A DNA stretch of 64,000 nucleotides, from the NCBI RefSeq assembly GCF_050624435.1, contig NC_134537.1:11590584-11654583 (forward strand). The letters are read 5' to 3'. Shown here one piece after another: positions 23,277 to 34,705 of this stretch (the stretch's first letter is position 1; each line of letters begins with the position of its first letter). Source of the stretch: Tenrec ecaudatus. Its lineage: Eukaryota > Chordata > Mammalia > Afrosoricida > Tenrecidae. The position numbers and the translations under genes are program-made. Under the pieces are notes generated by a model. The model made no database searches. It was not told the origin of the DNA and saw only the letters and a program-made list of their open reading frames with translations.

Positions 23277-23299
23277 ACACACACACACACACACACACT
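23277..23299. repeat. (CA)n microsatellite
   Basis: About 11 CA units after a short A-rich tract. Confidence 0.95.
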
Positions 23300-23462
23300 T
23301 CAGTGGGACCCCTCTTGCCACAGTGAAGTCCTTTCTGAAGGACTGCATTTCACAACTGGGCCTCAAGGAGTCGCTGTTTACCAGTCAAGAGGTGAGGCAA
23401 AGCCTCTATGACCCATCACCACATTTTAGGCCATTGAAATGTGTCTTATAAATGTCACTTTC
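23300..23462. other. Unique sequence
   Basis: Nothing recognised. Its right edge is the target of the next L1. Confidence 0.35.
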
Positions 23463-23472
23463 AGATGCAAAA

Positions 23473-23704
23473 CACAGCACTTGGTGTAAGATATGGAAAT
23501 AATAAGCATTTATAATTTATCAAGGGGTCATGAAGGGGGGAGATGGGAGGGAGGGTAAAAAGAGGAGCTGACACTGAGGGCTCCAATAGAAAGTAAATGT
23601 TTAGAAAATAGTGATGGCAACATATGTACAAATGTGCCTGATACAATTGATGTATGGATTGTTATAAGAGCCCCCAATAAAGTTATCTTTAAAAAAAACC
23701 CAAA
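23473..23704 (+). mobile_element. L1 3' tail with exact TSD
   Basis: Terminal L1 block of about 230 bp ending GAGCCCCCAATAAAG and an A-tail. The flanking duplications AGATGCAAAA at 23463-23472 and 23705-23714 are exact. Confidence 0.85.
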
Positions 23705-23714
23705 AGATGCAAAA

Positions 23715-24295
23715 TAGCTTTCTATATAAAAGTCCTAAATTTATTAAACTGTTTCACTTGGAAATGTTGTCTATTGGGCCTATTATAATTTTTTTCTAAT
23801 GTAAACAATGTCAAAATACTTTTGAGCATAATGTTTAAAACCATGTGTCAACATTTCTTAGATATTCTCAGATGTAGAATTAATGAATCAAAGTGAGTGT
23901 GGGTTTCTGAGAATTTTGAGACTGCCCGTCAAATTGCTTAGAGGAAATTTCCATTCCCGCTGACGATATCTAATACTTTGATGGTGCTCAATATCATCGA
24001 CCTACAAGGAACACCGTCTGCCTACTAAGAGCTCCAGGAAGACAACAAAGAAGATTATCAAAGAGATTGGCTTGAACTTCTGAAATTGCCATTTTATAGA
24101 CTACAAAAAAGTTAAATATTGTAAATGTATACGATTCAACCTATTATTTTTTTGAAACACTAGGGGAAAAATCCTGAAAGTGGGGGGGGGGCGGGTACAG
24201 AAGAAAGAAGGGAGGGAAATGATAAGGGGGAGAGGAGGAAAGAGGGAGAGGGAGAGAGATGGCACACAGAGCGGTGGTAAACAATTCATATATTT
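23715..24295. other. Unique sequence
   Basis: About 580 bp, AT-rich on the left, with a short G-run near 24183 and a purine-rich (GA/GGA) tract at 24200-24258. No gene or element recognised. Confidence 0.4.
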
Positions 24296-24386
24296 ATTTA
24301 TATATAAATCATTTTATTGGGGGCTCTTACAGCTCTTATAACAGTCCACGCATCAATTGTATCAAGCACATCTGTACATTGGTTGC
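24296..24386 (-). mobile_element. Short L1 3' tail
   Basis: Minus-strand terminal block (AAATCATTTTATTGGGGGCT to ACATCTGTACATTGGTTGC) after an AT-rich run. Only about 90 bp long. Confidence 0.75.
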
Positions 24387-26185
24387 AGGCTGTGAGACTC
24401 CCCTAGCGTTACAAGCTCTCTGGGAGACTTTTCTCCCTCTCACTGGAGTCAAGGCCAGCACCTACCACCTCTTCACAATTTCCTGCTGTGAGGTGGGCCC
24501 CTAGGTCTCCTGCTGAGGGCACTGCCCCTTGGGGGTCCTGGCCCTGCGTGGGCCTCAACCAGAACTCCCGTCCCACCCATCCTCCACCTAGTTTCTGACC
24601 TCCACGTGGCTGCACCATCACCACCCAGGAAGACCTGGCTCCAGTCTGGCGGGGGCGGAGTGGGGTGGGGGGGCTCTGGAACCTCTCCCTCTGGGCTCCT
24701 CTTCTGAGCCTGTGAGAATTTCCCTGACCTCTCTCCTGGAGAGGCTTTCAATGAATGGGGTCCCCCGGGTGGAACACATAGTGCAAAGACCTGGCAGATG
24801 GACCTCGGACAACTGTTGTGGGTTCAACTAAATGCTCATCACTATAATGTCTTGAAACTTAGAAGTCTTTTATTCCGTTACACCAAGACTGTGAGAACCT
24901 AAAAGCGATTCTTCGATGGCAGTCCCGAGTCCACATTTCAGTCCGTCTTTAAAGGCAAAATGCTCATTTGTCATGTGTCCAGGACTTCAGCAAGTATGGA
25001 CAGAAGCAGAAAGCAAGACGAATGTTACCATTTAGTGAGCGTTACAGGCTACCGCGTTGACGATAACGTCCTGGTTAATAAAATAAGGAGAGGGGTCTCC
25101 TGGTTACCACATCAAGAGGGACAATCTTATTAATGACCATGTTCTGATTTGGACCCCATAAGAGAACATTCTAAAAGCAATCACTAGTGGGACTTTCTGA
25201 GACAGAAGGGGGAAGGAGGCAGGTCATTCAGCACTCAACAAGATGGCAGGCCAGTGGCTAGTGGGAGTCTGTCTCGGAGCCAGACAGGGAGCCCAGTTCT
25301 CCTCATTGGAAGCAGCCCCCTGGCCCCTCAGTTCTACAGACCTCATTATCCAGCTTCTGGTCATTCTTGTTGACCGAGCCACGGGCCATTGCTCCTTTCC
25401 TCCCTCACTCTTGCTCTGGCTCCCTTTCTTTCCTGGGACCTCGGGTGTGCAGGAGCACAGTGTAAGGGTGTCCTGCAGGCCAATCCAGGCTGCCTCTCAG
25501 GACTCCAGGGCCTGCAGGCCCTCCTGGGACTCAGTGTCCCATGCTTTGTGTCTATGAGTGAATTTCACCTCTCTCCCATCAGTATGAGCAAACTGAATGG
25601 TAGTGAATTTGGACCACAACTAGTTACTTAGGCAACGAGAGGGCAGCTTTTGAAAAATGTTTAAAAATCATCTCAATGAGGGCTTTCACGAGAGGCCCTG
25701 GAAGATCACACCTGGCCATCCTCATTGTGCAGAGCAGGGAGCCAGCCGAGGCAGGGCTCAGCATCTCCACCAGACAGCACTGCCGACCAGATCCAGTTTG
25801 TGTGTGTGTGGGGGGGGGGGGATGTTAGAGAATGACTAAAAACCAGGTTTAGAAATAGCTTCCAGCTACCGCCATCAGTCAGCCTGTAAGCAGCTCTCCT
25901 CCACTGTGAACACACAGACGGGTCCCTTTACTCAAAGCGAAACTCCAAATGAAGTTACCCACGGACGCCCAGAGTCCGCTTGCCTGTGCTTCAGTACTTA
26001 CTGTTCCGCAGGGACTGCTGTGAGGAAACAAAGGGCGAGGTCAAGGTTAACAAGAGCTTGGGGTCTTAGGCACTGAAATGAGTTCATGGAGGGGGGCTGC
26101 AATGTAGTGTAATTGGATTTAAATCCAGAGGTAGTTCTTGGGTTTGGGGCTCGCATGAAATCCTAGCTCTAACGTAAGAACGGTG
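24387..26185. other. Unique, GC-richer segment
   Basis: About 1.8 kb without recognised repeats and higher in GC at 24480-24760. It includes a short GT/G run at 25798-25820. Overlapping open frames on both strands (24409-24827, 25243-25631, 25657-25915) give no recognisable protein. It could hold an unrecognised exon or regulatory element, but I cannot support one. Confidence 0.4.
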
Positions 26186-26189
26186 AGTT

Positions 26190-27505
26190 TCTCCATCATG
26201 GCCCTGCTTGATGCTCACCTCTCAGGAAGAGCACACAGATACGGGTGCTAGAGCAACATGTGATGAAGAAATTAGATGGTGCCTGGCTATCAGATAAAAT
26301 AGTGTCAGGGGTCTTGTGTTAGTCTGGGTAGACTAGAGAAACAAATCCACAGAAACTCATATTATACAAGACCGTTTTATATAAAGGGTAAGTGTGCATT
26401 AAGAAAGCATCCCAACCCAGTGCTGCCCAAGCCCATATGTCCAACACCAATCTATGAAATCCTCCCCAATCTCACAAGACACAAGCGATGACGCCAACTG
26501 CAGGAGGAAAGCCAAATCAGTGAGGGTGTAAGTATCTCAGCACTGGCAGGGGTCTCCACATGGGTGCTCCAGCACCCAGGGCTGCATCAGGATAGGTCCA
26601 TGTGGCTTCTCCTCAGGGATGTTTTGCAGGAAGTGAGCCTTGCCAGCTGAAGCAGGGAAGTGGCTAAGGCAGCTGCACCCTGGTCTGACCATCAGAAAGC
26701 AAGAGTCTCAAGAACTAGAAAGGCGAGGCTCACCGAGCCATTTATCCCTCCGCCCTTCAATGAATCCCACATGTGTTTATCAGCCAGGTTGGCACAATAA
26801 ACCTTAACTATCTCAGGTCTTAAAGGTTTGTTTCCAAACAAGCAGCCATCTAAGTGAGATCAACTAAGTCCACATGGAAGAAGCGCACCATCATCAGTCA
26901 CCAAAGGATTGTAAATCATATCATCTGAATCAAAGGAGGGATTAGTATCAGAGCCTACATTGTGAGAATCCGGTCTGCAGAAGACTGTGAGATGACAGCG
27001 GGAGCCCAAGGTTCATTTGAACAACGTGGGGAATAAGCCTCCGGAGCACGCCCTCTGTCCACAACTGAGGGATGGGAGGAAAGTGGTTACCCAACAGAGT
27101 GCATTGGAGAGACGAGTATAGGAGATCAAAATGAGCAACCTGACTTGGACTGTTAAAACCTTGTCAGTTGCCCCCCACCCACCTCTGATACACATTAGAC
27201 CAAATCTGGTTATGTTGGCGTTTATCTCAGACATGTTGTGTTATATGTTTTTCAGCATATGGAGCACAGGGTTGATGAGAGACAGCAAGTAGAATAAGGG
27301 TTTCTGCAGGGTGAGGGATGGGGGGAGATGTACAGTGTGGGGCAGATAAAAGGGAGCTGATGTCAAGCGGTTCAGGAAGGAAGAGAATGCTTTGAAACTG
27401 ATGGCGGCAGCAATGGTACAATACTGCTTGATGTGATTGAACTATGGGACAATATGATATCTGTATCAGCTCCCAATGAAATGGTTTTCGAAAATAAATA
27501 ATGTC
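26190..27505 (+). mobile_element. L1 3'-UTR copy split by an LTR
   Basis: L1 3'-UTR body (GATGGTGCCTGGCTATCAG to GTCTTAAAGGTTTG) interrupted exactly by the LTR at 26315-26815. It continues to a variant terminus (GAAACTGATGGCGGCAGCAA, AATGAAATGGTTTTCG). The same variant terminus recurs at 43450-43567. Confidence 0.7.
26315..26815 (-). mobile_element. ERVL-like solo LTR with exact 5 bp TSD
   Basis: 501 bp from TGTGTTAGTCTGGGTAGACT to CCTTAACTATCTCA. The duplications GGTCT at 26310-26314 and 26816-26820 are exact, and the L1 sequence reads continuously across them. Confidence 0.88.
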
Positions 27506-27771
27506 AAAGTAAAAGAATCATAACAACAACAGAGGTATTTCTAAAGTATTATAGGATTCGAGCTTGGGTATTTGTTGGGAGGGTCTTTCCCAGATTGGAC
27601 ATGCTCCCTGGGCACCAGGACTCAGAGACTTTGACGGAGAGACAAAGCCTTCACCTTGACCTCGGTGGGGCCATCCACTGGCAGCTCCAGATGCCTCGGC
27701 AGGGAGTGGGTCAAAGGCCCATGTTGGCAGGCAACTGGGGGGCGAGGGGGAGAGGTAAGGTTATCTGTTTT
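27506..27771. other. Unique sequence
   Basis: Nothing recognised. Confidence 0.35.
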
Positions 27772-27784
27772 CCATTTTTCATCT

Positions 27785-28510
27785 TTTTAAAAAAATCATG
27801 TTATTGAGTGCCCATACAGCTCATATCATATCCATTGTGTCAAGCACATTTTCATATATATTGCCATCATCATTTAAAAACATTTTCTTTCTACTTGAGC
27901 CCTTGGTATCAGCACCTTATTTTCCCCTCTCCCCCCTCCCTCCCTCATGAACCCTTGATCATTTATAAAAAAAAAAATTCCATGTCTTACACTGACCCAT
28001 GTTTCCCTTCACCCACTTTTCTGCTGTCCGTCCCCCGGAAAGAGGCTATATGTAGATCACTGTGAACAGGTTCCCCTTTCTCCCCCCACCTTTCACTTAC
28101 CCTCCTGGTATGGCTACTCTCAGTATTTGTCCTAAGAGGTTTATCTGTCCTGGATTCCCTGTTTCCAGTTCTTATCTGTGCCAGTGTACATGCTCTGGTC
28201 TAGTCGGATTTGTAAGGTAGAATTGGGGTCATGAAAAGTGGGGAGTGGGGGTGGAAGCATTAAAGAACTAGAGGAAAGTTGTATGCTTCATAGGTGCTAC
28301 ACTGCACCCTGACTGGCTCATCTCTTCCTTGTGACCCTTCCGTAAGGGGATGCCCAATTGTCTACAGATGGGCTTTGCGTCTACACTCTGCACTCCCCCT
28401 CATCCACATGGATATGATTTTTTTGTTCTGGGTCTTTGGTGCCTGATACTTGATACCATCAACACCTCGAGATCACACAGGCAGATGTGCCTCTTCCATT
28501 AGGCCTTTGC
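27785..28510 (-). mobile_element. L1 3'-UTR copy
   Basis: Minus-strand L1 tail of about 725 bp. Flanking duplications CCATTTTTCATCT (27772-27784) and CCATTTTGCATCT (28511-28523) match at 12 of 13. Confidence 0.87.
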
Positions 28511-28523
28511 CCATTTTGCATCT

Positions 28524-29450
28524 ACACAAATCGATTAAGACCAAAAGCCCTGAACAAGTGCTCTCCCTTGGCACTGTAAAGCAAGTCCTGCAGTGGAATG
28601 TTTTGTTGTCAGATTGAAAAAGTAAAGAGAGACTGTGACTGGGATGGGCAGGGCAGGAGTGGGATCCTCTTCTCCCCCACACTCTGGGTGGCAAAGAAAA
28701 TGCCCCAAGCCAGCACAGAGTAAGCCTTCATTGCACCCCTACATCTTGTGAGTGCTGATACTTGTAATCTTTCCAATGGTTACTTCTCTCCGAGACAACT
28801 GGTGTTCCAGTTCAGGGCAGCCAATAGGCTGCGGCGCTTGACCACTCAGCCCAAGAGCCTGCTCGGTTCTTTTCCCTTTGATCTGAGGTTACAAGAACAG
28901 AGAGCATGTGGGAAGGGGCTCAGACAAGAAAATCTTGTTGCATAAGTTCAACCCCCCACCCCTCCATCATCATACCCCCCCCCCAATCCAGGCTGCTACC
29001 TCCAGGCATGAGTAAGAAGGCGTGAATGGTTTACCCTTTGTAAACATCCCATGTTCCTCTGCTCAGGGAGATGTGCTCTGGGTTGCCTTAGGGCCATCCC
29101 TTGCTGAGATGGCTCTTTCTTTTAATAAACTTATTTGCTTGTTTGGCAAACCTGACCTCCTGCTTGGCTATTCCCACTGAGCAGGGAAAAGAAACTTCCA
29201 TGGAAAAGCCAGTCTAGTAACAGCTGCCATGAGCCTAAATAAGATATTTTATTAAACCAACACATCCAAAATATTTTAATTTCAACATATCGTTCATAAA
29301 GAAATACGAATTATATACGTTGCATTTTCTCTTTTTAAACACTAAATCTTCACAATTCTGTCTACTCTGACGCAATATTTCGTTTCCACTAGCCATGTTG
29401 CAAAGGCTCAATAGCCCAGTGTAGCCAGTGACTGCTGTAAGGAGCAGTGC
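28524..29450. other. Unique sequence
   Basis: About 930 bp with a C-rich run near 28950-28984. No exon or repeat recognised. Confidence 0.4.
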
Positions 29451-29538
29451 AGCCCTATCGGTGGGTGCTGTCAGGTCTGTGGCCGACCCCATGTGACAGA
29501 ACTGCCCTGTAGGAGTTTCTTGGCTGGAGTCTTTACAG
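29451..29538 (-). mobile_element. AfroSINE-like scrap
   Basis: Resembles part of the minus-strand SINE: GACCCCATGTGACAGAACTG, then CCTGTAGGAGTTTCTTGGC. It lies directly before the RTE LINE. Confidence 0.45.
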
Positions 29539-31655
29539 CCCCACTGGTCTATCCGTTTGTCGTTCTGCGGTGGCCTGTGTGCTGCTGGGATGCCGGCAGC
29601 TGCGTCACTGGCCTTTCAAATGGCAGCAGGGTCGACCGACATGAACAGGTTTCAGTGGCATTTCTAGACTCAGAAAAGACAGAAGGAATCACATTCGCAG
29701 TTTGAAGGAAGTCACCGCTGAAAGCCTTCTGCGTCGCTTGGAAACACACGGTCAGATACCGAAGGTCTAATGAATAGGAGCAGCCTTGTCAGAGATGGTG
29801 CCAGAGGATGGGCCTCTTGGGTTGAAGGGCACTCAACACAGGACTGAGAAGGAGTGGCTTTCTCAGAGTGTATTCAAGCATGGTGATAGGAATCGAGTGA
29901 AGCCCATGGGAGTGAGCCTGCGGGATCTTCATTTGCTGATGGGGAACAACTCAAAGTAAGAAGAAAAAGCTTAAAAAAAAATACTGCTAATGGTCGGAAC
30001 TTGGAATGTGTGCAAATATGAATCTAGGAAAATTGGAAGTGGTCAAAAATGAAATGGAATGGATAGACATAGATATCCTAGGCATTGGTGAGCTGAAATG
30101 GACTGGTTATGGCCATTTTGAATCAGAAAATCTCATGATTTACTAAGCCGGGAATACTGCCATCAAGAGTTGTAGTCATTGGCAAAAGGACATTTCAGGA
30201 ACTGATTATAAGGATCTACATATAACCTCCTCCCTGGGGAGGCGGACAACAGGGAACTGGGTGAAGGGAGACGTCAAACAGTGTAAGACATGACAAAATA
30301 ATAATCCATAAATTATCAAGGGTTCATGAAGGAGGGGGGAGCAGGGAGGGAGGGGAAAAATGAGAAGCTGATACCAAGGGCTTAAGTAGAAAGCAAATGT
30401 TTTGAGAATGATGAAGGCAACAAATGTACAATGTGTTTGACATACAATGGATGATGGATGGACGGATTGTGATAAGACTTGTATGAGCCCCTAATAAAAT
30501 GATTGGGGGAAAAAGACATTTCAAAATCCATGGTGAAGTACAATGCTGCCCATGACAGGATTGTATTTATCCACTTTCAAGGAAATCTAATCAATACAAC
30601 TATTACTCAAATTTATGCAGCCATTAGAAAAGCTAGTGATGAAAAGTTGATTTCTATCAACCACTTCAGTTGGAAGTTGGTCAAAAATGCAATCAAGATG
30701 CATTGATGATTATTGGTGAATGGAATGCAAAAGTGGGAAAATATGGATTTGGCGATAGAATTGAAGCTAGAGATTGTATGATAGAATTTCACAGGACCAA
30801 TGACTTGCTCATAGCAAATACTATCTTCACTAACACATGTGGACTTCTCCAAATGAATCCACAGAAATCACATTGACTACACCTGGGTAGGAAGAGACCA
30901 TGGAAAACTCAATATCAGCAGCTGAAAACAAGCCGGGGCTGACCGCAGAACAGACCATCAATTGCTCACAGGTTAGTTCAGGTTAAAATATAAGAAGATT
31001 AAAACAAGTCCATGAGAACCAGAATAAGACCCTGAGTCTATCCCACCCGAATTTTGAGAACACCTCAAGAACAGATTGGACGCATTGAGCACTAACGGCA
31101 GAAGCCCCGATGGGCTGTGGGAGGACATCAAGCCCGTCGTTCGGGAAGAAAGCCAAAGGTCATCAAAACGACAGGAAATAAGGAAAGATAAAAGTAGCTG
31201 TCAGAAGAGACTCTGAACCTTGCAAAGGGAAGAAATGATGATGTAAAAAAGCTGAACAGAAAAATTTAAAGGGCAGCTCAAGAAGATAAAGTCAAATATT
31301 TTAATGAACTATGCAAAGACCTACAGGTAGAAAACCAAAAAGGAAGAACATGCCCAGCATATTCTAAACTGAAAGAACTCATGGAAAAAAAAAATCCAGG
31401 CCTGAGTGGCAATATTAAAGGATGGCATGGGCAAAATGTCAAAAACTGCAGGAAACATCTAAAGAAGATGGAAAGAATAGGGCATCACAGGACCAAAAAA
31501 TCTAGCTGACCTTCAACCGTTTCAGGAGGCAGCATATGAGCAAGAACCAATGGTGCTGAAGGAAGAAGTTCAAGCTGCACTGACAGCATTAGCTAAAAAC
31601 AGCCTTCCAGGAATTGATGGAATGCCAACTGAAATGTTTCAACAAACCCTGAGAT
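29539..31655 (+). mobile_element. RTE LINE, 5' region and endonuclease part
   Basis: Begins with an untranslated block (CTATCCGTTTGTCGTTCTGC, then CAAATGGCAGCAGGGTCG). It continues into the RTE ORF: TGGTCGGAACTTGGAATGTG, GGCATTGGTGAGCTGAAATG (endonuclease motif ELKW), and a frame at 30670-30876 with IIGEWNAKVG, where the family normally has DWNAK. Later blocks run toward the reverse transcriptase (GGAATTGATGGAATGCCAAC). Stops and frameshifts abound. Split by an L1 at 30198-30509. Confidence 0.8.
30198..30509 (+). mobile_element. L1 3' tail in RTE LINE
   Basis: Terminal L1 3' UTR with GAGCCCCTAATAAAATGATT. The target duplication AAAAGGACATTTCA (30184-30197) recurs as AAAAAGACATTTCA (30510-30523). 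RTE sequence resumes after it, so RTE predates this L1. Confidence 0.88.
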
Positions 31656-31905
31656 AAACCCCTCAGGGCCAATAATGAGAGTAGCCATACCAGGAGGGGA
31701 AGGAGAAGGTGGGGGGAGAAAGGGGGAACTGATCACAATGGTCTACATATAACTCCTTCCCAGGGGGGTGGAACAGAAAAGTGGGTGAAGGGAGACATTG
31801 GACAGTGTAAGACATGCAAAACTAACAATAATTTATAAATTATCAAGGGTCCATCAGGGAGGGAGGGTGAGGGAGGAAAAGCAAAGGAGGAGCTGATACC
31901 AAGGG
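31656..31905 (+). mobile_element. L1 3'-UTR piece lacking its end
   Basis: L1 3' UTR from AACCCCTCAGGGCC to AGGAGCTGATACCAAGGG, then stops without polyA. Probably truncated by deletion or recombination; RTE sequence is lost on the right. Confidence 0.65.
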
Positions 31906-32560
31906 TTTCTTAGAACATTCCTGTTAATTGACCTAATAACATGCTTAGTGCTTTTATTCAACCTCCTGAGTATTTCCATGTGTTTGAGGTTTTAATAGCT
32001 TGCAAATGGCCATTTAAAGAACAATTGATCTCTAGTCCCCTGGACTAGCAGAAGAAGGAGAGTCAGCAGTGGGGGAGCATAGGGAAGGGGTGACCAATTG
32101 ACTTCACAGTAACTGCCTCCAAGAGAGCAGAAGAATCGTGATCAAAAGAGGCAAAATTTCACATTCTCGCGGAATACAGACTTTCTGAAGTTATGGAGGT
32201 GGGATGAACACCCGAAACTATTGTCCTTAGATAATATTTAAAATTTAAACCAAAAATATCCTATGAAATCTTAAAATCAAATGATAGTTTAACTTAACTA
32301 GCAAAAATGTCGACCTCGAACTTATTCTCTTCTAATAACTACAGAATCAAAGTTACAACCGTAACTCAAAGATTAGATGGAAATCCATAGGGAGCAGTGA
32401 GTTAATGAGGGAGCGACAACTTGAACCCCATGATTCTAAGAATGTAATGAATGTCACTGAATTGTCCATGTAGAATCTCTTGAATTGATGCATGTTTGCT
32501 GTGTGTATTCTCAACAACTACAAAATAAATAATAAAATTAAAATACCCTACGAAACACAC
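31906..32560 (+). mobile_element. Old LINE 3' end (unassigned family)
   Basis: Shares blocks with 55470-55615/57258-57440 (AGATAATATTTAAAATTTAA, ATGTCACTGAATTGTCCATG, TTCTCAACAACTACAAAATA) and its 5' part with 51490-51700. It ends in AATAAATAATAAAATT. It looks like an old LINE tail, clearly different from the young L1 tail. Confidence 0.55.
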
Positions 32561-32573
32561 ACACACACACACA
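32556..32573. repeat. (CA)n microsatellite
   Basis: About nine CA units. Confidence 0.9.
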
Positions 32574-32647
32574 GCATAGAGGTTAATTTGAGGACTGAGC
32601 TGTGCCTGACCCAAGCCACGGTATTCTCCCTCGTCTCATATACATGT

Positions 32648-33131
32648 TGTGGTAGTTATATAATCTGTTGTCAATTTGCAAAAGGGTGCCATCTAGTCTG
32701 TCAATCAAGTCGACACTTGATTACCTCATTTGGAGGCACTATGGAGATAAATAGCTCCCTGGAAGCCAGAGATACTCTCTGCTTGTCTTCCTGCTGACAA
32801 GCCAGATGAGTTATGCTAACTGAGCCAAAGCCCTGGAGCTGGAGGAGCTACATGGAGACCCATACCAGCACTGAGGCTTCCACCGCCACTGCATCCACGA
32901 GATTTTCCACCCACCGGTCTGTGGTCTTCCTGCATTCAGCGTCATTGCATGTGTTGCGTGAATCTGAAGAGGAAATTAGAGACTGGTATTAGACATATTG
33001 GCTAATATCGGACTATGGACTTGATATGGAGTAGGCTGGGATGTTTTCTTAATATATTATTACTCTTGGATATAAAGTTCTCTACTACACACATTTGAGT
33101 GTCTCTGACTTTGTTTCTCTAGACTAACACA
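32648..33131 (+). mobile_element. ERVL-like solo LTR
   Basis: 484 bp from TGTGGTAGTTATATAATCTG to TCTCTAGACTAACACA. The flanks CATGT (32643-32647) and CGTGT (33132-33136) form a 5 bp duplication with one transition. TATA-like GATATAAAG near 33069. Confidence 0.8.
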
Positions 33132-33136
33132 CGTGT

Positions 33137-34095
33137 GAAAGTTGGAAATTGAATAAGGAAGATTAAATAATGGATGCATTGGAAAAGTGGTGCTGGAGAA
33201 GAATATTGAAAATATCAACAAAAAAAATTTAAAAAAAGAAAATATCATGAACTGCTAGAAAGACAGATCAAACTGTATTGGAAAGAGTACAGCCAGAGTG
33301 CTTGTGTTAGTCTGGGTACTTTAGAGAAACAAATCCACAGAAACTCGTGTATAAGAGAGAGTTTTATATAATGGTTAAGTGCACATCAAGAAAACATCCC
33401 AACCCAGTGCTGCCCAAACCCACAAGTCCAACATTAGTCCATTGACCCATATGTCCAACACCAGTCCACAAAGTCCTCCTCCATCTCACAAAACACGTGC
33501 AATGATGCCGACTGCAGGAGGAAAGCCAAGTCAGTTAATGTATAAGCATCTCAGCACTGACAGGGCTCTCCACACAGCTGCTCCAGCTCCCAGAGATACA
33601 TCAGGGTAGGTCCACGTGGCTTCTCCTCAGGGATGTCTTGCAGGAAGTGAGCCTTGCCAGCTGAAGCAGGGAACTGGCTAAGGCAGCTGCACCTGGTCCG
33701 ACCATCACAAAGCAAGAGACCCAAGAACTAGAACGGCGAGATTAACCAAGCCATTTATCCCTCCACCCTTCAATTAACCCCACATGTGTTCATCGGCCAG
33801 GTTGGCACAATAAACTAACTATGTCAGTGCTCCTTAGAGGCAAGAATGGGGAGGCTTCATCTTGCATACATTGGACATGTTGTCAGAAGAGACCAGTCCC
33901 TAGAGAAAGACATTATGCTTGGTAAAGTGGAGGGACAGCAAACAAGAGGAAGGCCCCGGACAAGATGGATGGATACAGAGGCTGCAACAATTGGCTCAAG
34001 ACTCTGGACAACTGTGAGGGCGGCGCAGGTCCCAGGAGTGTTTCCTCTTGTGCATAGGACGCTATGAGTTGGAACCCATTCCATAGCACCGGGCG
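33137..34095 (+). mobile_element. RTE LINE C-terminal and 3' end
   Basis: C-terminal part of an RTE ORF: GAATAAGGAAGATTAAATAA, TGGTGCTGGAGAAGAATATT, then after an LTR the frame GRLHLAYIGHVVRRDQSLEK and RGRPRTRWMD. The 3' end (ATAGGACGCTATGAGTTGGA) is the tail shared with the AfroSINEs. The middle of the reverse transcriptase is missing between this and 31655. Confidence 0.8.
33303..33826 (-). mobile_element. ERVL-like solo LTR with exact 5 bp TSD
   Basis: 524 bp from TGTGTTAGTCTGGGTACTTT to AACTAACTATGTCA. Exact duplications GTGCT at 33298-33302 and 33827-33831. RTE coding sequence reads on across the insertion. Confidence 0.9.
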
Positions 34096-34514
34096 ACAGC
34101 AAGAACTGATGGATGCCAAGACACATGGTAAAACCCGGGAGCCCCGTGTAAGCTGGCGACTCAGCTCTGCAGTTTGTGGGTGGTGTCAGTTTAGACAGTC
34201 ATTACCAGGATTTGTAGTTAGGAAGAGGAATTGGAGGGTGAGAAACTCAATCTGGGTGGCATCAATAGTTCTGTAGTGAGACCGGGATTAAAAGCCTACT
34301 ATCAGCCCTTTTTGTGGGTAAACCCCTAACTTACTCGATTTTCTCTTCTCCAACACAGGCTGAGGCTCACCGACTAAGGGACGAACGAGTGCCTGGCACA
34401 GGGACCAACACAGAGTTTGTGTCCCTGACGCTAGATATTGTCACATCCTTCCGCGCAGGCCAGGGACTGCAGTTCACAAGGCAACCACAAGGAGGAACCC
34501 TCGGGCTTTTCTGC
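34096..34514. other. Unique sequence
   Basis: About 420 bp with no recognised feature. Confidence 0.35.
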
Positions 34515-34705
34515 ATACCACTCATTGCTACCCATTGCTATCAAGTCCTTTCAGACTCCCAATGGTCCACCGTCCCATGAACTGCTCTGCTGTGTGCAAG
34601 GCTGAACGCCATCCCGTAAACAGACCGCCATGCCTTTCTGCCACAGATCAGCGTGTGGGTGTGCACTGCCGACCTCTCGCAGCTAACTGTTCTGCCACAA
34701 TAGCT
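34515..34705 (-). mobile_element. Decayed AfroSINE
   Basis: Minus-strand SINE pattern: TTGCTATCAAGTCCTTTCAG near the tail, then CACTGCCGACCTCTCGCAG and a worn head. Strongly diverged. Confidence 0.5.

Noticed and set aside
23277..23299. CRISPR-like or other regular arrays
   Set aside because: The only regular arrays are microsatellites and a three-unit minisatellite; no spaced direct repeats exist.
24387..26185. CpG-island promoter or exon
   Set aside because: GC is only locally raised, CpG clustering is modest, and no splice-consistent conserved frame could be recognised.
32648..33826. A provirus bounded by two LTRs
   Set aside because: The LTRs are in opposite orientation, have different target duplications, and enclose only 171 bp of RTE sequence.
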